DNA of 64,000 nucleotides from Ricinus communis (taxonomy: Eukaryota > Streptophyta > Magnoliopsida > Malpighiales > Euphorbiaceae): positions 11,044,446-11,108,445 of the forward strand of contig NC_063261.1 of assembly GCF_019578655.1 (NCBI RefSeq). Reading direction: 5' to 3'. Shown in pieces: positions 12,051 through 24,571 of this stretch. Under the pieces are notes generated by a model. The model was given only the letters and a program-made list of their open reading frames with translations. It was not told where the DNA came from and made no database searches. A program made the translations under genes and the position numbers. The first letter of the stretch is position 1. The number at the start of each line of letters is the position of its first letter.

Positions 12051-14270
12051 TGGGCGGCGGTTTGGGCGTGCACTCAAGTGTCTTTAGCGACTACGACACT
12101 GTAAATCTTTTCAATCTAATTGGGAACATGGTAACTAGTCACAAAGAGTAGTGCGGAGATGGGAGTCATCACCCGGGTAATTAGGACACTTTTACTAATG
12201 AGTGATGCTTCTTGATTCTATAAGGAAGCTTACGTAACAAATCTAGAGAGGGATCCAAAAGCCAACTTCCTTATTTGTGTAGATTTTTCTTAATTTTATT
12301 TTTTAATGGGCTATTCTCTATAAATGCAACGGTTAAATATTACACATCAAGCACTACAATATGTGAGGTCCTCCTGAATCTAGCCATTTTATTAAAGCCT
12401 AGCCCACACTCCAAGTTAATAACCTAACTTACTAATTAATTATGTAAAAAGACCATCCAGTCTACTCTAATTATAAGTTATTCTTTAATTTCCAACCTTT
12501 AAACCTAATGAACTGTTTTTTACGAAAAGACCTAATTCAGTGATCTTAAATCTAATATGGCTCAATTAAAGCATGGCTAAATCCACTAAGTCTCTATGGA
12601 TATTAAATTTAGGCCCAATATACAATCTCCTTAACCTAATGGACTACAGTTTTCATGCTAGGTCAAATCTTAAGGCCTAATGTCTATATTTCTAGTTTTA
12701 TAGGCAACCAAATGGTAGATATTTGGCATACATCCAAAATAAAATGCAAAAAAATTAAATCTAGTTATTACAATACTCTTAAACCTAAAAATCAAAATAA
12801 AAATGCATAAACTAAGTTACATTATACAAAAATTGCATAAAAATCTAAAAATAGGGCTAAAATTGGTGCAGAGTCGAATCGGCAAAGCGTAAAGCTGATC
12901 TGCTCTAGGGCTTGGTAACGACCGGTTTTGTATCTTTTCTCGATCTTCCCTTACCGAAAAGCCGATTTAACATGCATAGAAGATAAAAACATGATTAAAA
13001 CTCAAAAAATGAAGCAAGAATCATAACAATACAAATCAAATGAAGCCAGAAATCATAAAAATAATAAAAACCCTAGAATATAAAAAAAACTAATATAAGG
13101 AAAATAAAACTTCACATGGCAGTTCCTAGATTTCAATCATGCAACCCTAGAAATCTAACTCAATTGCGAAACTATAAAGAAGATATAAATCCAACATGTA
13201 ATCCTAATTATTTGACTAATCAGATTCAAAATCTAAAAGCAAACATATTATTAGATTCAAAATCCTACATGTTCTTATTATCATATTCAAAATCCTAATC
13301 TAATCATGTAAAACATAGAGAATAATAAAAAAATATCCTAATTATATTCCTAGAATCATAAAGACATAAAAACTAGTTGAAAGGGAAAGTGATGTTGATG
13401 ATCTTAGATGTGGGGAACCCTTAGGTTGTCATTATTGTTTTGCTAATCTATGAGTCTCTAAACATGATGAGACTCTTGAATCAAGGATCGTTTGAGAATC
13501 AAGCACTGCTTAATTTTGGAGAATCTTCTATCGTTCCACCAAAAGGTTTGCTAATCTTGGGTTATTTCTTAGTGACTTTGCTCTCCAGTTACCAAAAAAG
13601 CACTCTACTTAATCGAACGTAGGTTTTTAGTTTTTTCAGTAATAGTAGCCTATAATCCATGTAGCTTCCCTTAGACCTAGGGCATCATATTCTATTTATA
13701 GCAGTAAGGTTAGAAGACCTTAGATAACTACTTAAATATTTAAATTAAAAAGAAACAGTTATCTTCTTCTTTTATCAGATAATTAAACCTTTTAAGATTA
13801 ATATCCAATAATAAAATTAAATTCCTTATGCTTAAATAATTATCACTAAATATATATTTAAAATCCCAATATTCTCATAAATACCTTTTAGAAACATATT
13901 TTTACTAATTTGGCATTTTAAATAAAAAACACGTGTAAAATATCGTTGAATTTTAAAAATCGGCTAATCAGCATTGTAAAGAGCCGGTCGGCTATGCATA
14001 GAGCTGATTGGCTCTACACATGAAACTTTCTAAAAATTTGGTTAATTTAGTTCCCAAACTTGAAAAGACTATCGTTTCATCCCTCAAACTTAATTTTTCC
14101 CTCCAATTGAGTCCAAATTGATTCTAGAAAAGTAATTTTGATTCAACTATCCTCAACCCTAACTTGGATTTGCCCATCCTCAATCTCCGGATATTCGAGA
14201 AAGGTAGTAACTTTTATCATTAGGTTTTTCATAATTTCCTCGATATCTAGATCTAGAAAATGGACTGACA
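12051..14270 (-). repeat. 3' LTR of the Tat-type element
   Basis: It begins TGGGCGGCGG and ends ATGGACTGACA on the plus strand. It aligns along its whole length with 17275-19540, with scattered substitutions and small indels. It is AT-rich with no supported coding region; the short open frames at 13116-13298 and 13440-13622 are not conserved in the other LTR. Confidence 0.85.
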
Positions 14271-14282
14271 GTTGCCCTGGTT
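14271..14282 (-). promoter_or_regulatory. Polypurine tract of the Tat-type element
   Basis: On the minus strand this reads approximately AACCAGGGCAAC directly before the LTR start TGTCAG. Tat elements commonly have a purine tract followed by GGCAACTGTCAG, so the position fits. Confidence 0.6.
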
Positions 14283-14413
14283 TGTAGGGATTTATGCAAA
14301 TGAACTTTAAATAAATTGAGACAAAGCATAAATATCAAGGATATAGTAAAAGGATATGAATGTGAGTTGTAGAAGCCACACTTGGTAAGCCCGAGTTGGT
14401 GCAAAATTTTTAA

Positions 14414-14730
14414 CTTTGATTTAGGGGCCACACCCTTTGACTTTTAGGGACCACAACCATATTGGTTGAAAGGCCATGCCTATTTGACTGAAGGTCCATG
14501 CCTGCTTGATTGAAGACTACGCCCATTATGATTGAAGGACTACGCCTATTCGATTTGGGAACCATGTCTGGTGATTTGAGGAACCACGCCCGCTGATTTA
14601 GGAACTACAACCTTTGATTTGGGAACTACACCCGCTAATTTTGGAAAACCACACCCGATGATTTTGGGAACCACATGATTTAGGAACTACGCCCCTCTGA
14701 TTTAGGAACCATGCCCGTCTGATTTGTACT
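14414..14730 (-). repeat. Tandem repeat, 25-bp class, next to the Tat 3' LTR
   Basis: About a dozen degenerate copies of a unit of 22-28 bp, best described as TGATTTAGGAACCACGCCCG, follow one another. Later copies (14560-14730) are closer to this consensus than earlier ones. The array has no coding potential. Confidence 0.82.
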
Positions 14731-14749
14731 TACAAAGACTTTCCTCTAG

Positions 14750-15090
14750 CTTCTAGATTACTTTTCGCTTTGGGATGCAATTATGTTGTAATTTTTACTT
14801 CGGATTGTGATTTGGTATGTACTTTATATCTGGGATAACTTCTGCTTTGGAATGTGTGCCAATTCTTCAAGACTTAAATTGATTCTCTACTTTTGGAAAA
14901 TAGGCCGGTGAGCTTTTGCTTTGTAAAGTAATTTGTTGATCTTGCACCGATTGTATTCTACTCTAGGATGATGATTATTCCGCTTCAAGATATAAATTGA
15001 TGATCTTCAACTTCAGAAAGTAAGCTTGATAATCTCCGCTTCAGAAAGTAGACTGATTCATCTTCCACTTCGAAAGGTAAACTCGAGCGC
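14750..15090 (-). repeat. Degenerate tandem repeat, 30-40-bp class
   Basis: Words such as CTTCAGAAAGTA and GATGATCTTC recur with a period of roughly 30-40 bp, clearest between 14990 and 15085. The rest is strongly diverged. Confidence 0.55.
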
Positions 15091-15494
15091 TTTATTTCTT
15101 TTTAAACTTCTTTTCATTTCCCTGTTACAGGTTATTGATACATATGCAAGTATACATACAGATCTCATCAAGCAAAAGTAGTGAAGGTATGTGATATGCA
15201 TGTTATGTATGACATATAATGCATTTCTAAAAAAGTCATCCTTTAGTTTGGATAGAGGCATTCTAATGCCCATTAACATCAACATTTTGAGAGTTCTTGC
15301 TCTTCGGGCACATATAATTGATTCGTCAAAGATCTGAAAGTCATGGTGACGACAGGAATTGCAGATCTAGAGATAACTAAAGCGTGCGAGGACTAAATAA
15401 CTTTGTCTGGGGCTGAACTGATACTCATGCAATAACAATTGGCTTTGTCATAATCTCATGCAAATAGCAAGAAAATCTCTTTTCCTTTCCTACT

Positions 15495-15640
15495 TTTACA
15501 CCTTAGCTTTTTCCTAAGTTGCTTTTTCAGATTTTCAACTTAGCAAACTAATGTCTTAACTTTTGCCTAAGTGGCCCTTTCAGGTTTTCAACTTAACAGA
15601 CTTTATTTTTGCCTACCATACTTTTAGATTTTCAACTTAG
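15495..15640 (-). repeat. Three-copy tandem repeat, about 55 bp
   Basis: Three successive copies share the words TTTTGCCTAAGT, TTTCAGGTTTTCAACTTAG and a following ACAGACT/CAAACTAA. This is a third repeat family in the same internal region. Confidence 0.65.
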
Positions 15641-15689
15641 TGTTTCTTTTCTTTATACTTTTCTTTATTTTCTTTTTTTTTTCACTTTT

Positions 15690-17250
15690 TGCAGATTTGG
15701 TTGCACGAGAAGCTCCAACTGGTGGTAGTTCTAAGAGACATTGCCAAGTATGAGCCAAAACATTTGCAGACTCGCATTGCTATCAAACTAGGAGCTGACT
15801 TCACTGGTGAGGACTGAGTTGATTGGATGAAGGGCCTGCCAGACACCCTTATTCGGTAGATTTGTCCTTAGTGGAAGATTTGACATATCACTCTTCGAAT
15901 ATATGTGGCATGTGTTCTTTTGCTAGGAATTTGAGAGTCTACTTTCTATATCTCATCCAGGCTCTGTCATCAATAGCTTATTCTGGAATATCCACCTGAC
16001 TTTGAATGTTTCCTATGGAGGTGTGATTTTTAAACAAGATTTAGATGTTGTGGCTCGTTGATTGAGTGTGATGTTAACTGATGGAGACTTGAGTACTATA
16101 ACGAAATGATCTTTCTTCCATTATATCTCATAGATTCTACTTCTTATTTTGTTTTGTCCTTCTGGTAATGCGCATGCAATGAAACCTAAGGTGCAAATTT
16201 AACAAAAATTCTAATCAAATATTATTCATTTAATAAGGTCACAAATTGGTACATTTTCTATTTCACATAATATTACTTCTTGTTATCAACTAGTCCTTTC
16301 AGATTTTCTAATCAGATATTTTTCTTTCATCTTTTATTTTCTTAACTTTTGTTTAACTAAATTATATAGATCCTCTAGTTAGTAAGATTTGTTTTCCTAT
16401 TTTTTTCTTTTTCTTTCTTTTTCTTTTTCAAAAGATAGTATTTGAAATAGTACAGATTGACTTGAAGCTTATTACCTTGAGATCTGAAAACTCCTTTCAG
16501 CATCTTCGAGCTTAATCTTTTCATTTTATTCATATGGAAGTTTTTGACTCAATCTAAATTTCTTTTTGGAGTCAGATGCAATTGGTCTTGAATATTTCAA
16601 GTTCAGAGCACCAATCTTTACTATCTTCTAATCTTCGAGGATCCTTGTTGTTCTCAAGGTTGTAATTATGCTAAAGGAGGATGAACTTGGCCTTCTTGCT
16701 TTGCCCCCTAGTGTTTTGAATAATCTTGCTACCTTGAATTCAATCATATTGTATCAAGTGCTATCTCCTTTTTTTTCTCTTTTTTCTCGCTTTTTCTCTT
16801 CAAGAGTTATATTATATGTAGTAGAATGTACCTAGGATTATCATTTGTGAATAAATTAAATAAATCAATTCGAATAGAATTAATGTAAAATTTGGGCTTA
16901 AGTACTTATAAAAAGAAACATCTCAAATAGCAAGCAAAATGGGCTCCTAGGAGAGATTACTACTGTCATTACCATGAGTTGAGTCTTGGGTAAGGATAAA
17001 AGGCCCCCACAAGCAAAAAGCATCTTTTCTTTGCTCGTCTCCCTACTCAAGGATCCATGCGATGAAGGAAACTTGCTCATAATGGTTAGCCAATATCATG
17101 ATTTCAAGGTCCAAGTGGAACCAAAAAACCACTAACCGATGCCATCGGCCTATAGGGACCAATGTGCATAATGTGTGAAAGTATAGTGATGCAAGAACTA
17201 CCCGTTAAATAATAAAATTAAAAACAGACATACACTGGAACCAACTTCTC
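15690..17250. other. Tat internal region, no recognised gene
   Basis: A short stretch at 15690-15900 has a coding-like composition on the plus strand, antisense to the element (LRDIAKYEPKHLQTRIAIKL is readable), but it is broken by stops and I do not recognise the family. It may be a captured fragment. The remainder is pyrimidine-rich on the plus strand and holds no supported gene. Confidence 0.35.
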
Positions 17251-17272
17251 TTATCCCTAGCAGAGTTGCCAT
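17251..17272 (-). promoter_or_regulatory. Primer-binding site of the Tat-type element
   Basis: On the minus strand this reads ATGGCAACTCTGCTAGGGAT and continues AA, close to the TGGCGACTCCGCTGGGGA-type site (tRNA-Arg) of Ogre/Tat elements. It starts two bases inside the LTR boundary and sets the element on the minus strand. Confidence 0.75.
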
Positions 17273-17274
17273 TG

Positions 17275-19540
17275 TGGGCGATGATTTCGAGCGTGCACCT
17301 AAGTGCCTTTAGCGACTATGGAACCACAAGGTTTTTCAACCTAATTGGGAACACTCTAACTAGTCATAAAGACTAGCATAGAGATAGGAGTCGCTACCCA
17401 GGTGACCGGAACACTTTTGCTAATGAGTGACGTTTCTCAATTCCATAAGGAAGCTTACGTCACAAATCCAAAGATGGATCAAGAAGCCAACTTCCTTATT
17501 TATGTATATTTGTCTTTAATTTTATTATTTAACGGGCTATTCCCTATAAATGCAACAATTATATATTACACATCAAGCACTACAACATGTGAGGTCCTAT
17601 TGAATATAGCCCGTTTTATTAAAGCCCAGCCCATACTCAAAGTTAATAACCTAACTTTCTAATTAATTATATACAAAGCCCACCTAGTTTAACCCAATTA
17701 CAAGTTATGCTTTGATTTCCAACATTTAAACCTAATGGACTACTTTTTATGAAAAGGCACAATTCAGTGATCTTAAATCTAATATGGCTCAATTAATTTA
17801 ACTAAAGCATGGCTAAACCCACTAAGTCTATATGGATTTTAAATTTAGGCCTAATATACCATCTCCTTAATCTAATGGACTACAATTTTCATGCCAGGTC
17901 CAATTTTAAGGCCTAATGTCTATATTTTCAGTTTTAATTAGGCAACCAAATAGTAAATATTTGGCATACATCCAAAATAAAGCAAAAATAAAGTGCAGAA
18001 AAATTAAATCTAGCTATTACAACACTCCTACAACTAAAAATTAAAAGAAAAATGCATAAACTAAGTTACAGTGTACAAAAATTGCCAAAAATAATATAAA
18101 AATCAGAAATAGGGCTGAAATTTGTGCAAAGCTGAATCAGCACAGTGCAGAGCCGATAAGCTCTAGGGCTTGGTAACGACCGGTTTTGTATCTTTTCTCG
18201 ATCCTCCCTTGCCCAAAAGCCGATTTAACATGCATAAAAGATAAAAAAATGATTTAAACTCAAAAAATGAAGTAAGAATCATAACAAAACAAATCAAATG
18301 AAGCGAGAAATCATAAAAATAAAAAAAACCCTAGAAAAAATGATAGAAGGCAAATAAAACTTCACATGGCAAATCCTAGATTTCAATCATGCAACCCTAG
18401 AAATCTAATTCAATTGTAAAACTATAAAGAAGACATACATCCAACATGTAATCCTAATTATTTGAACAATCATATTCAAAATCTAAAAGCAAAAATATTA
18501 TCAGATTCAATACCCTACATATTTTTATTATCAGATTCAAAATCTAATAAAATCACCAACATATTAATTCATAAGATTCCTAATCTAATCATGTAAAACA
18601 TAAAAAACAGTAAGAAAAAATATCATAATCATATTCCTAGAATCATAAAAACACAAGAACTAGTTGAAAGGAAAAGTGATGTTGTTGATGCTAAATGTGG
18701 GGAACCCTCAGGTTGTCACTGTAGTTTTGCTGATCTGGAGTCTTTGGAGATGACATGGTTGTTGAATCAAGGATCGGTTGAAAATCAAGCGCTGCTTAAG
18801 TTTGGGAAATCTTTTGTCATTCCACAAAAAAGTTTCCTAATCTTAGGTTTTTTCTTAACGACTTTGCTCTCCAGTTACCAAAAAAGCACTCTACTTAATC
18901 GAACGTAGGTTTTTAGTATTTTTAGTAATAGTAGCCTATAATCCATGTAGCTTCCCTTAGACCTGGGGCATCATGTTCTATTTATAGCAGTAGGGTTAGG
19001 AAATCCTAGATAACTACTTAATTATTTAAATTAAAAAGAAACAATAATCTTCTCTATTTATCATATAATTAAACCTTTTAAGATTAATATCCAATAAAAT
19101 AAATTAAAATCCTTATGATTAAATAATTATCACTAAATATATATTTAAAATCCCAATAATTATCATAAATACCTTTTAGAAATTTATTTTTACTAATTTT
19201 GGCATTTTAAGTAAAAAACATGTGTAAAATAATGTCGAATTTTGAAAATTAGCCAATCGGCATTGTGTAGAGCTGGCTGGCTCTGCATATGAAAGTTTTA
19301 AAAATTTAGTTAATTTAGCCCTTGAACTTGTAAAAACTGTCATTTCACCCCTCAAACTTAATTTTTCCTGCCAATTGAGTACAAATTGATTCTAGAAAAA
19401 TAATTTTGATTCGATTATCCTCAACCCTAACGTGGATTCGCCCATCCTCAATCTCCTGAGACTCGAGAAAGGTAGTAACTTTCATCATTAGGTATTCCAT
19501 AATCCCCTCAATATCCGAATCTAGAAAATGGATGCTGACA
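17275..19540 (-). repeat. 5' LTR of the Tat-type element
   Basis: It begins TGGGCGATGA and ends GATGCTGACA. It is 2266 bp long, collinear with 12051-14270. Open frames within it (17402-17662, 19345-19554) are not preserved in the other LTR and are not annotated as genes. Confidence 0.85.
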
Positions 19541-20479
19541 TCAATCATCATCAAAATTCAAATAAAAAACTTTCTTTAACTTTAATTTAAACTGTGCCAA
19601 TTATTATTTTAGGTGAGAATTTATTCCAAATTCTATTAGTCTCTTGAATGCCTACATTATACTATTAAACTTTGATAATTTAATTATTTTAATATTTTCA
19701 TTATCAGTTTAATTTAACAAACACTTAAACTCTATTTTCATTATCTCTTAAACACTAATATTTATTATTAAATGATAATAATAAAATACTACGAATATTA
19801 TACGTGGATATATTAAATGAAGCTACATATTAAAAAATGTCTAAATATCACAAAAATATAAGTTGAAATATTTATTAAGTTAGACTAAAAATTAAAATAT
19901 TAAAGTGGCTAAATTATTAAAGCTCAAATATCTAAATTTACATTTAACGAACTAAAGCCGTGCTACCACTACTGACATCTTCACCGTGGCTAACTCCCTT
20001 TTCTTTTTGTTAAGAATGGCAGAAGAAGAGTTTGATTTGTAAATTGATACAGGCTTCTTTGATGAAACTCAACACAGAACTAGAATAAAAACACTTAAAA
20101 TATAGATAGCTAAATATTAATATTAAAACAAGGGACTTGTGCACTTTAAGCTACCACCTAAAATTTTAATTCAATATTAAAAAAAAAGTGGTGAAGGAAC
20201 AAAATAAATTCATAGATTTATAAGAACAGGGACAAAGCCTAAACAACAAAAGCTTACTGCACCATGAGCTATGCATTGTCTCCACCATAGGAGCCTGAAA
20301 ACCTAATTTATAGACTCACTATTGATTACAAAAATCACAAATTAGAAAGAAAGAAAAATAAAAAAAAATTATGGTGAAAAAAAGGCCGAGGAGGTGATTT
20401 TAGATAATAATAATAAAAAAAAAAAACCAATGTACCACTCAAAATCATCGAGTTCTGGTTACCGGTTTAGTCGAAAATC
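19541..20479. other. AT-rich intergenic sequence
   Basis: No gene, RNA gene or recognisable repeat was found. The stretch is AT-rich with several A/T runs. Confidence 0.5.
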
Positions 20480-20982
20480 TGAAAAAATTAATTATAAATT
20501 AAATTATGAACTTTACACTTTTTAATAATTTTATTCGATTATTTTAAAATTTTAAAATAAATATTTATTCTCTTAATTTATTTTAAAAAATATTTTTCGA
20601 TAATAATTTTTAAAATTTTACAGTAAAAAAATGATGTAGGGGATCAATTGTGCTTACTAAAAAATAATAATTATGAATTAACAAAATAGTTTATCGTATA
20701 CTCAGTAATATAACCATTAAAAATCTTATATATGTATATTTTTTCACATATTTTACATCTAAATGTAATAAATTTTTTATTAAATCACTAATTTTTATTT
20801 TAATAAATAGAATTCACTTGTCACATCATTTTTCTTATTATAATATTTTAAAAATTATACCAAATAATATTTTTAAAAATAAATTAAAAGTATAGGTATT
20901 TATTTTAAAATTTTAAAATAATTAGATAAAATTATTAAAAAAGTATAAAGTTCGAGATTTAATTAGTAATTAGTTATTTTTA
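20480..20982. mobile_element. MITE-like element with long terminal inverted repeats
   Basis: The left arm (about 20480-20650) and the reverse complement of the right arm (about 20815-20982) match over about 160-190 bp. Diagnostic shared blocks are GAACTTTACACTTTTTAATAAT against its counterpart ending near 20950, and ATTTTAAAATTTTAAAATAAAT. The centre (20650-20815) has no coding capacity. Size (about 500 bp), AT-richness and long arms suit a foldback MITE. Ends and target duplication are uncertain because the flanks are also AT-rich. Confidence 0.75.
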
Positions 20983-23724
20983 AAACTAGTTTTTATTTAT
21001 TAGAAACCATTAATAATAATACTTCTAATTGTTAAAATTTGTTAAAGCCTAAGTACCAAGTCCATAAATAGGCTTAGTAACGGAGGGATTCTTTATGTTC
21101 TACCAGGATAGGGAGACTCTAAATCTTTTGTATCTCGTGGAGGCGGGGATGAGGAGAATCTTGTCATCGTTAACGGAGATGGAGTGGACTCCCTAACCCA
21201 GTATTATCACTACGCAATCAATTCACCGGTATAATCACAAACCTAAAGAAGAAATACAATCCGATTCAGTTAAAATACCGAATAAGTAAAAAACATGTGT
21301 CACCCTCTATAACCAACTCTTATAATATGAACCACATACTATTTTCCACTGTGCTACGAAAGCAGGTCATACGTGCGGAGACGACCATCCCCGCTTCTTT
21401 AGTTTTCTTCTTTTTCTTTTTTTCTTCTTTGATTATGATATATAAATTATAGTATTAATATTTTATATTAAAAAATTATATATTAAGTAAATTATTTTAG
21501 AGTTATAAATATTAATTTTTATTTGCACGTTGTATCACTCTTATAATTATTTTCATTTTAAATAATAATATAAATTAATTTTATAAATAAATTTTTTAAT
21601 ATTATATAATTATCTATAGATTTTTAAATATAATTATAAATTAAATATTATTTAATGTGATTTGAATAGTGGACTAGGAACTATGATACTTTGTCCCTAC
21701 TTCTTTACCTTCGTAAAAATTATAGACGTGGGGACTTTTGTCCCCGCTCTTTTAACTTTTTAATATTATAATAAAATAAATCTATAAAAATAATAATATT
21801 ATTAAAATTATATATTAAATAAATATTTTATATATTTATAAAATTAGACTTTTATTTACATATTTTATGACTGTTGTAATTATTTTAATTATAGATAATT
21901 ATTAAAATATTTATTTTCTTATTTTTATTTAATTCAATTCAGTTTTATTCTTCTAGTTCTATAATTATTTTTAAATCATATATATATATATAATTATGAG
22001 ATAAATTCGTATATTACTATTTTGAAGATTTTTGGTTATTATTTTTGACATAAATTTTTTATTTTTTAGAATTATGATAAAATGAAATTAAAAATTAATA
22101 TTATATTAAGTATAATATATTGACTAAATCTATTATATATTTATGAAAACTAATCGTTTATAAAATTGTCATAATTATTTTAATTATAAATTATAATATT
22201 TCATAATTATTTATAATATTTAGTGAGCAAGCTGTTCTAGAATCAGTAGCAGTGCTTAGGCCTCATCTCATGTTTAATAGCGTGATGTAATAATAAATCA
22301 AATGTTGTTGATGTCATAATATAAAAATCGTCAATAAATTAATAAAAAATTATAATATTTTATATAAATTCAAATTCTATGTATCAATAATAAGTGCACA
22401 TGTCAAAATAAAAATTCTATGTGTTAGAATATAATAATACATGTCAAAAAGTTTTTACTAGACCAAATACATATTAATGCTTTTCTATTCATTTACATAT
22501 ATTAAATTTTTGTTTTCTATATGTATAATATTCATTAGATGTAATATTTATAATATATTTAAATATTTATATTGTGGTAATGCATATTTTTTAATAAAAT
22601 TAAGTTAAATTAACATTAACTTATAAACAATAAATATTTAAAATATATTTTAATTAATATAAATTAATGAATATTCAATACAAATTTATTCAACATAAAT
22701 TTTTCCTTTTAAAAATATACATCAATATCTAACACACGTATATATCAAAATGAACCACGTAGATAGATAAACCGGAATCCACATTATAATTTACCCACTA
22801 TAACCCATGCGGTTTTTAGCAAACCTATGTTAAAAAAATAAAGTTGAAATTGTTTAGTATATTTATTCTAAATGTTGTAAACTATAAAATAAAAGTTATG
22901 TCTGTCATTTTATAAAAATAAAACCATATAACCTTATAATAAAATATAAAATTAAATAATTATTTCTTTATTGCACTTTTTTCAATTTTTAGTTTTTATT
23001 GTGTTTAATATATTTTTTATAAGTTAATAACTTAAAATTAATTTCTTATATTATTATTATTAAATCTAGGCAATGTTCATAGGTTCTTTTTTCATTGATA
23101 CAGGATTAAAAAATTGAAATATGAAGTTGAAGGTATATTTGAAACATAAATATGTTTATATTTTCTATAACCTTATATTATATTTTTTTTCTTTCTATGT
23201 ATTATTTTTTTATATTTTTATTCTAATTAAAGAAGCTTTGTAAGTGCAATTAAATCGTAATTTTATTCTTTTTTAAATTCAATACTTATTTATTCTAATT
23301 GAATAATTTTTTAAAAATTAAATATTTAAATTTATATATTAATTTGTCAACATCAAAAAATCGTGACAAAATTATGAAATATATTAAAATTCATTCTTTT
23401 GCAATTAGACAAAGATGATATTCATAACTTAGCATTCCCGTGAAGTATTACACATTAGTAAAACTAACCAATACTTTGAATTGTAAAATCATAGAATTTA
23501 TGATATTACTAAAATTTAAAAAAATCAAGTTAAATTTATAAAAAAAATATATTAAAAAACATTATTTGTTTTTTAATTAACTCTTTTGTATTATATATAT
23601 ATATATATATATTACTACGGAGAGAGGATACTACATCTTGCAAAATATAAAGATCCAGCATAAAAAATGGAATGTACATTCTTAATATACATTCTTAGAC
23701 AGTCAATCATTTTATCCATTTATC
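20983..23724. other. AT-rich intergenic sequence
   Basis: No gene is visible. Two GC-richer islands, around 21060-21200 with GAGGCGGGGATGAGG and around 21385-21400 and 21720-21750 with GTCCCCGC words, stand out from very AT-rich DNA and may be remnants of one repeat. A TA dinucleotide run lies at about 23592-23612. Confidence 0.5.
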
Positions 23725-23729
23725 CATTT

Positions 23730-23902
23730 TGTTAAATAATGTAATTCTTTGTATATTGTAAGGGTAGTTTAGTCTTTTCTATATTTTTAGTGTAGGAGTA
23801 TATATAGCTCTCTTTTGTATTGGGGTTACATACTTTTTATTTTGATGTTCTCCTTTTTCTTCTAATCAATAAAACGCTATAAAACTTTTTTCAATCCTAA
23901 CA
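23730..23902 (+). repeat. 5' LTR of the young copia element
   Basis: A TATATATAG box at about 23799-23807 is a candidate promoter and AATAAAA at 23868-23874 a candidate polyadenylation signal, both conserved in the 3' copy. Confidence 0.95.
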
Positions 23903-23915
23903 TGGTATCAGAGGC
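23903..23915 (+). promoter_or_regulatory. Primer-binding site (initiator-Met tRNA)
   Basis: TGGTATCAGAGGC follows the LTR end immediately, a standard plant copia primer-binding site with one change near its 3' end. Confidence 0.93.
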
Positions 23916-23929
23916 TGTCGACTGCTGTG

Positions 23930-24290
23930 CATCGTTTTGTGGTTCTTCTTCTTACTGCTAAGTCTGCTGCATGTGTCTTCTTGCTGCTGGGTCTGCTGGT
24001 TCTTGCTGCTCGACTGTTGTGCGTCGACTGTTGTGGTTCTTGTTGTTCTTCTTCTTGCTGCTAAGTCTGCTGCGTGCCTCTTCTTGCTGCTGGGTCTGCT
24101 AGTTCTTGCTGCTCGACTGCTGTGCGTCGACTGCTGGTTCTTGTTGCTAAGTCTACTGTTGGTTCTTGTTGCTAAGTCTGTGCGTCGACTGCTGGTTCTT
24201 GATTGATTGTGTTGTTCTGCTGCGTGCGTCGACTGCTGCGTCTGCTGTGCTATGCTGTGTAGAGTTGTGCTGTGCTGCGTCGATTGCTGT
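23930..24290 (+). repeat. Degenerate tandem repeat in the copia leader
   Basis: Words TTCTTGCTGCT, GCTGGGTCTGCTG and CGACTGCTGTGCGTCGACTG recur many times between the primer-binding site and gag. The unit is mixed (roughly 30-60 bp, built on a CTG-type triplet) and the copies are in variable order. The hydrophobic open frame at 23937-24206 is an effect of the repeat, not a protein gene. Confidence 0.75.
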
Positions 24291-24571
24291 TATAGAGCTG
24301 CTGTGAAACGGTATCGTTTCATATGAGCTAAAAGAAGGTATTCAGACTGAAATTGGTTTTGGAAATTGGTTTCGCTTCCATTTGTTAGTGTTTTAGACTG
24401 TGTGTTGTTTTATCGATTGTTGTTGATTTGTTAATTTTTTATACAAAAGGGGTGGGCATTTTCTCTTTGTGCTAATCACTTTAGCTTGTTGGTACTATCT
24501 GCTAAACATTTTTCTGTAGCAAGTTGACTGTTATACTTTGGGTAATTGATTACTGTTAATCTATTGGCATG

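Larger units (their letters stand above)
12051..19540 (-). mobile_element. Non-autonomous Tat/Ogre-type LTR retrotransposon
   Basis: Two direct repeats of about 2.2 kb (12051-14270 and 17275-19540) enclose a 3.0-kb internal region. On the minus strand the internal region starts with a primer-binding site resembling the tRNA-Arg type used by Ogre/Tat elements and ends with a GGGCAAC polypurine-type tract before an LTR start of TGTCAG. I see no gag or pol in the internal region, so the element needed enzymes from elsewhere. A perfect target duplication is not visible (AATTA on one side, TCAAT on the other). Confidence 0.83.

Noticed and set aside
14414..14730. Possible CRISPR-like array
   Set aside because: Units are contiguous and degenerate with no constant repeat and unique spacers, and the context is a plant retrotransposon.
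12051..19540. Segmental duplication of host DNA
   Set aside because: The repeat pair has TG...CA ends, a primer-binding site and a purine tract on the inner sides, which identifies LTRs.
21060..21750. Possible exon remnants in the GC-richer patches
   Set aside because: No open frame of meaningful length and no recognisable protein motif; kept only as intergenic description.
23937..24206. Hydrophobic 89-residue open frame rich in Leu, Val and Cys
   Set aside because: It is produced by the CTG-rich tandem repeat of the copia leader and lies before gag.
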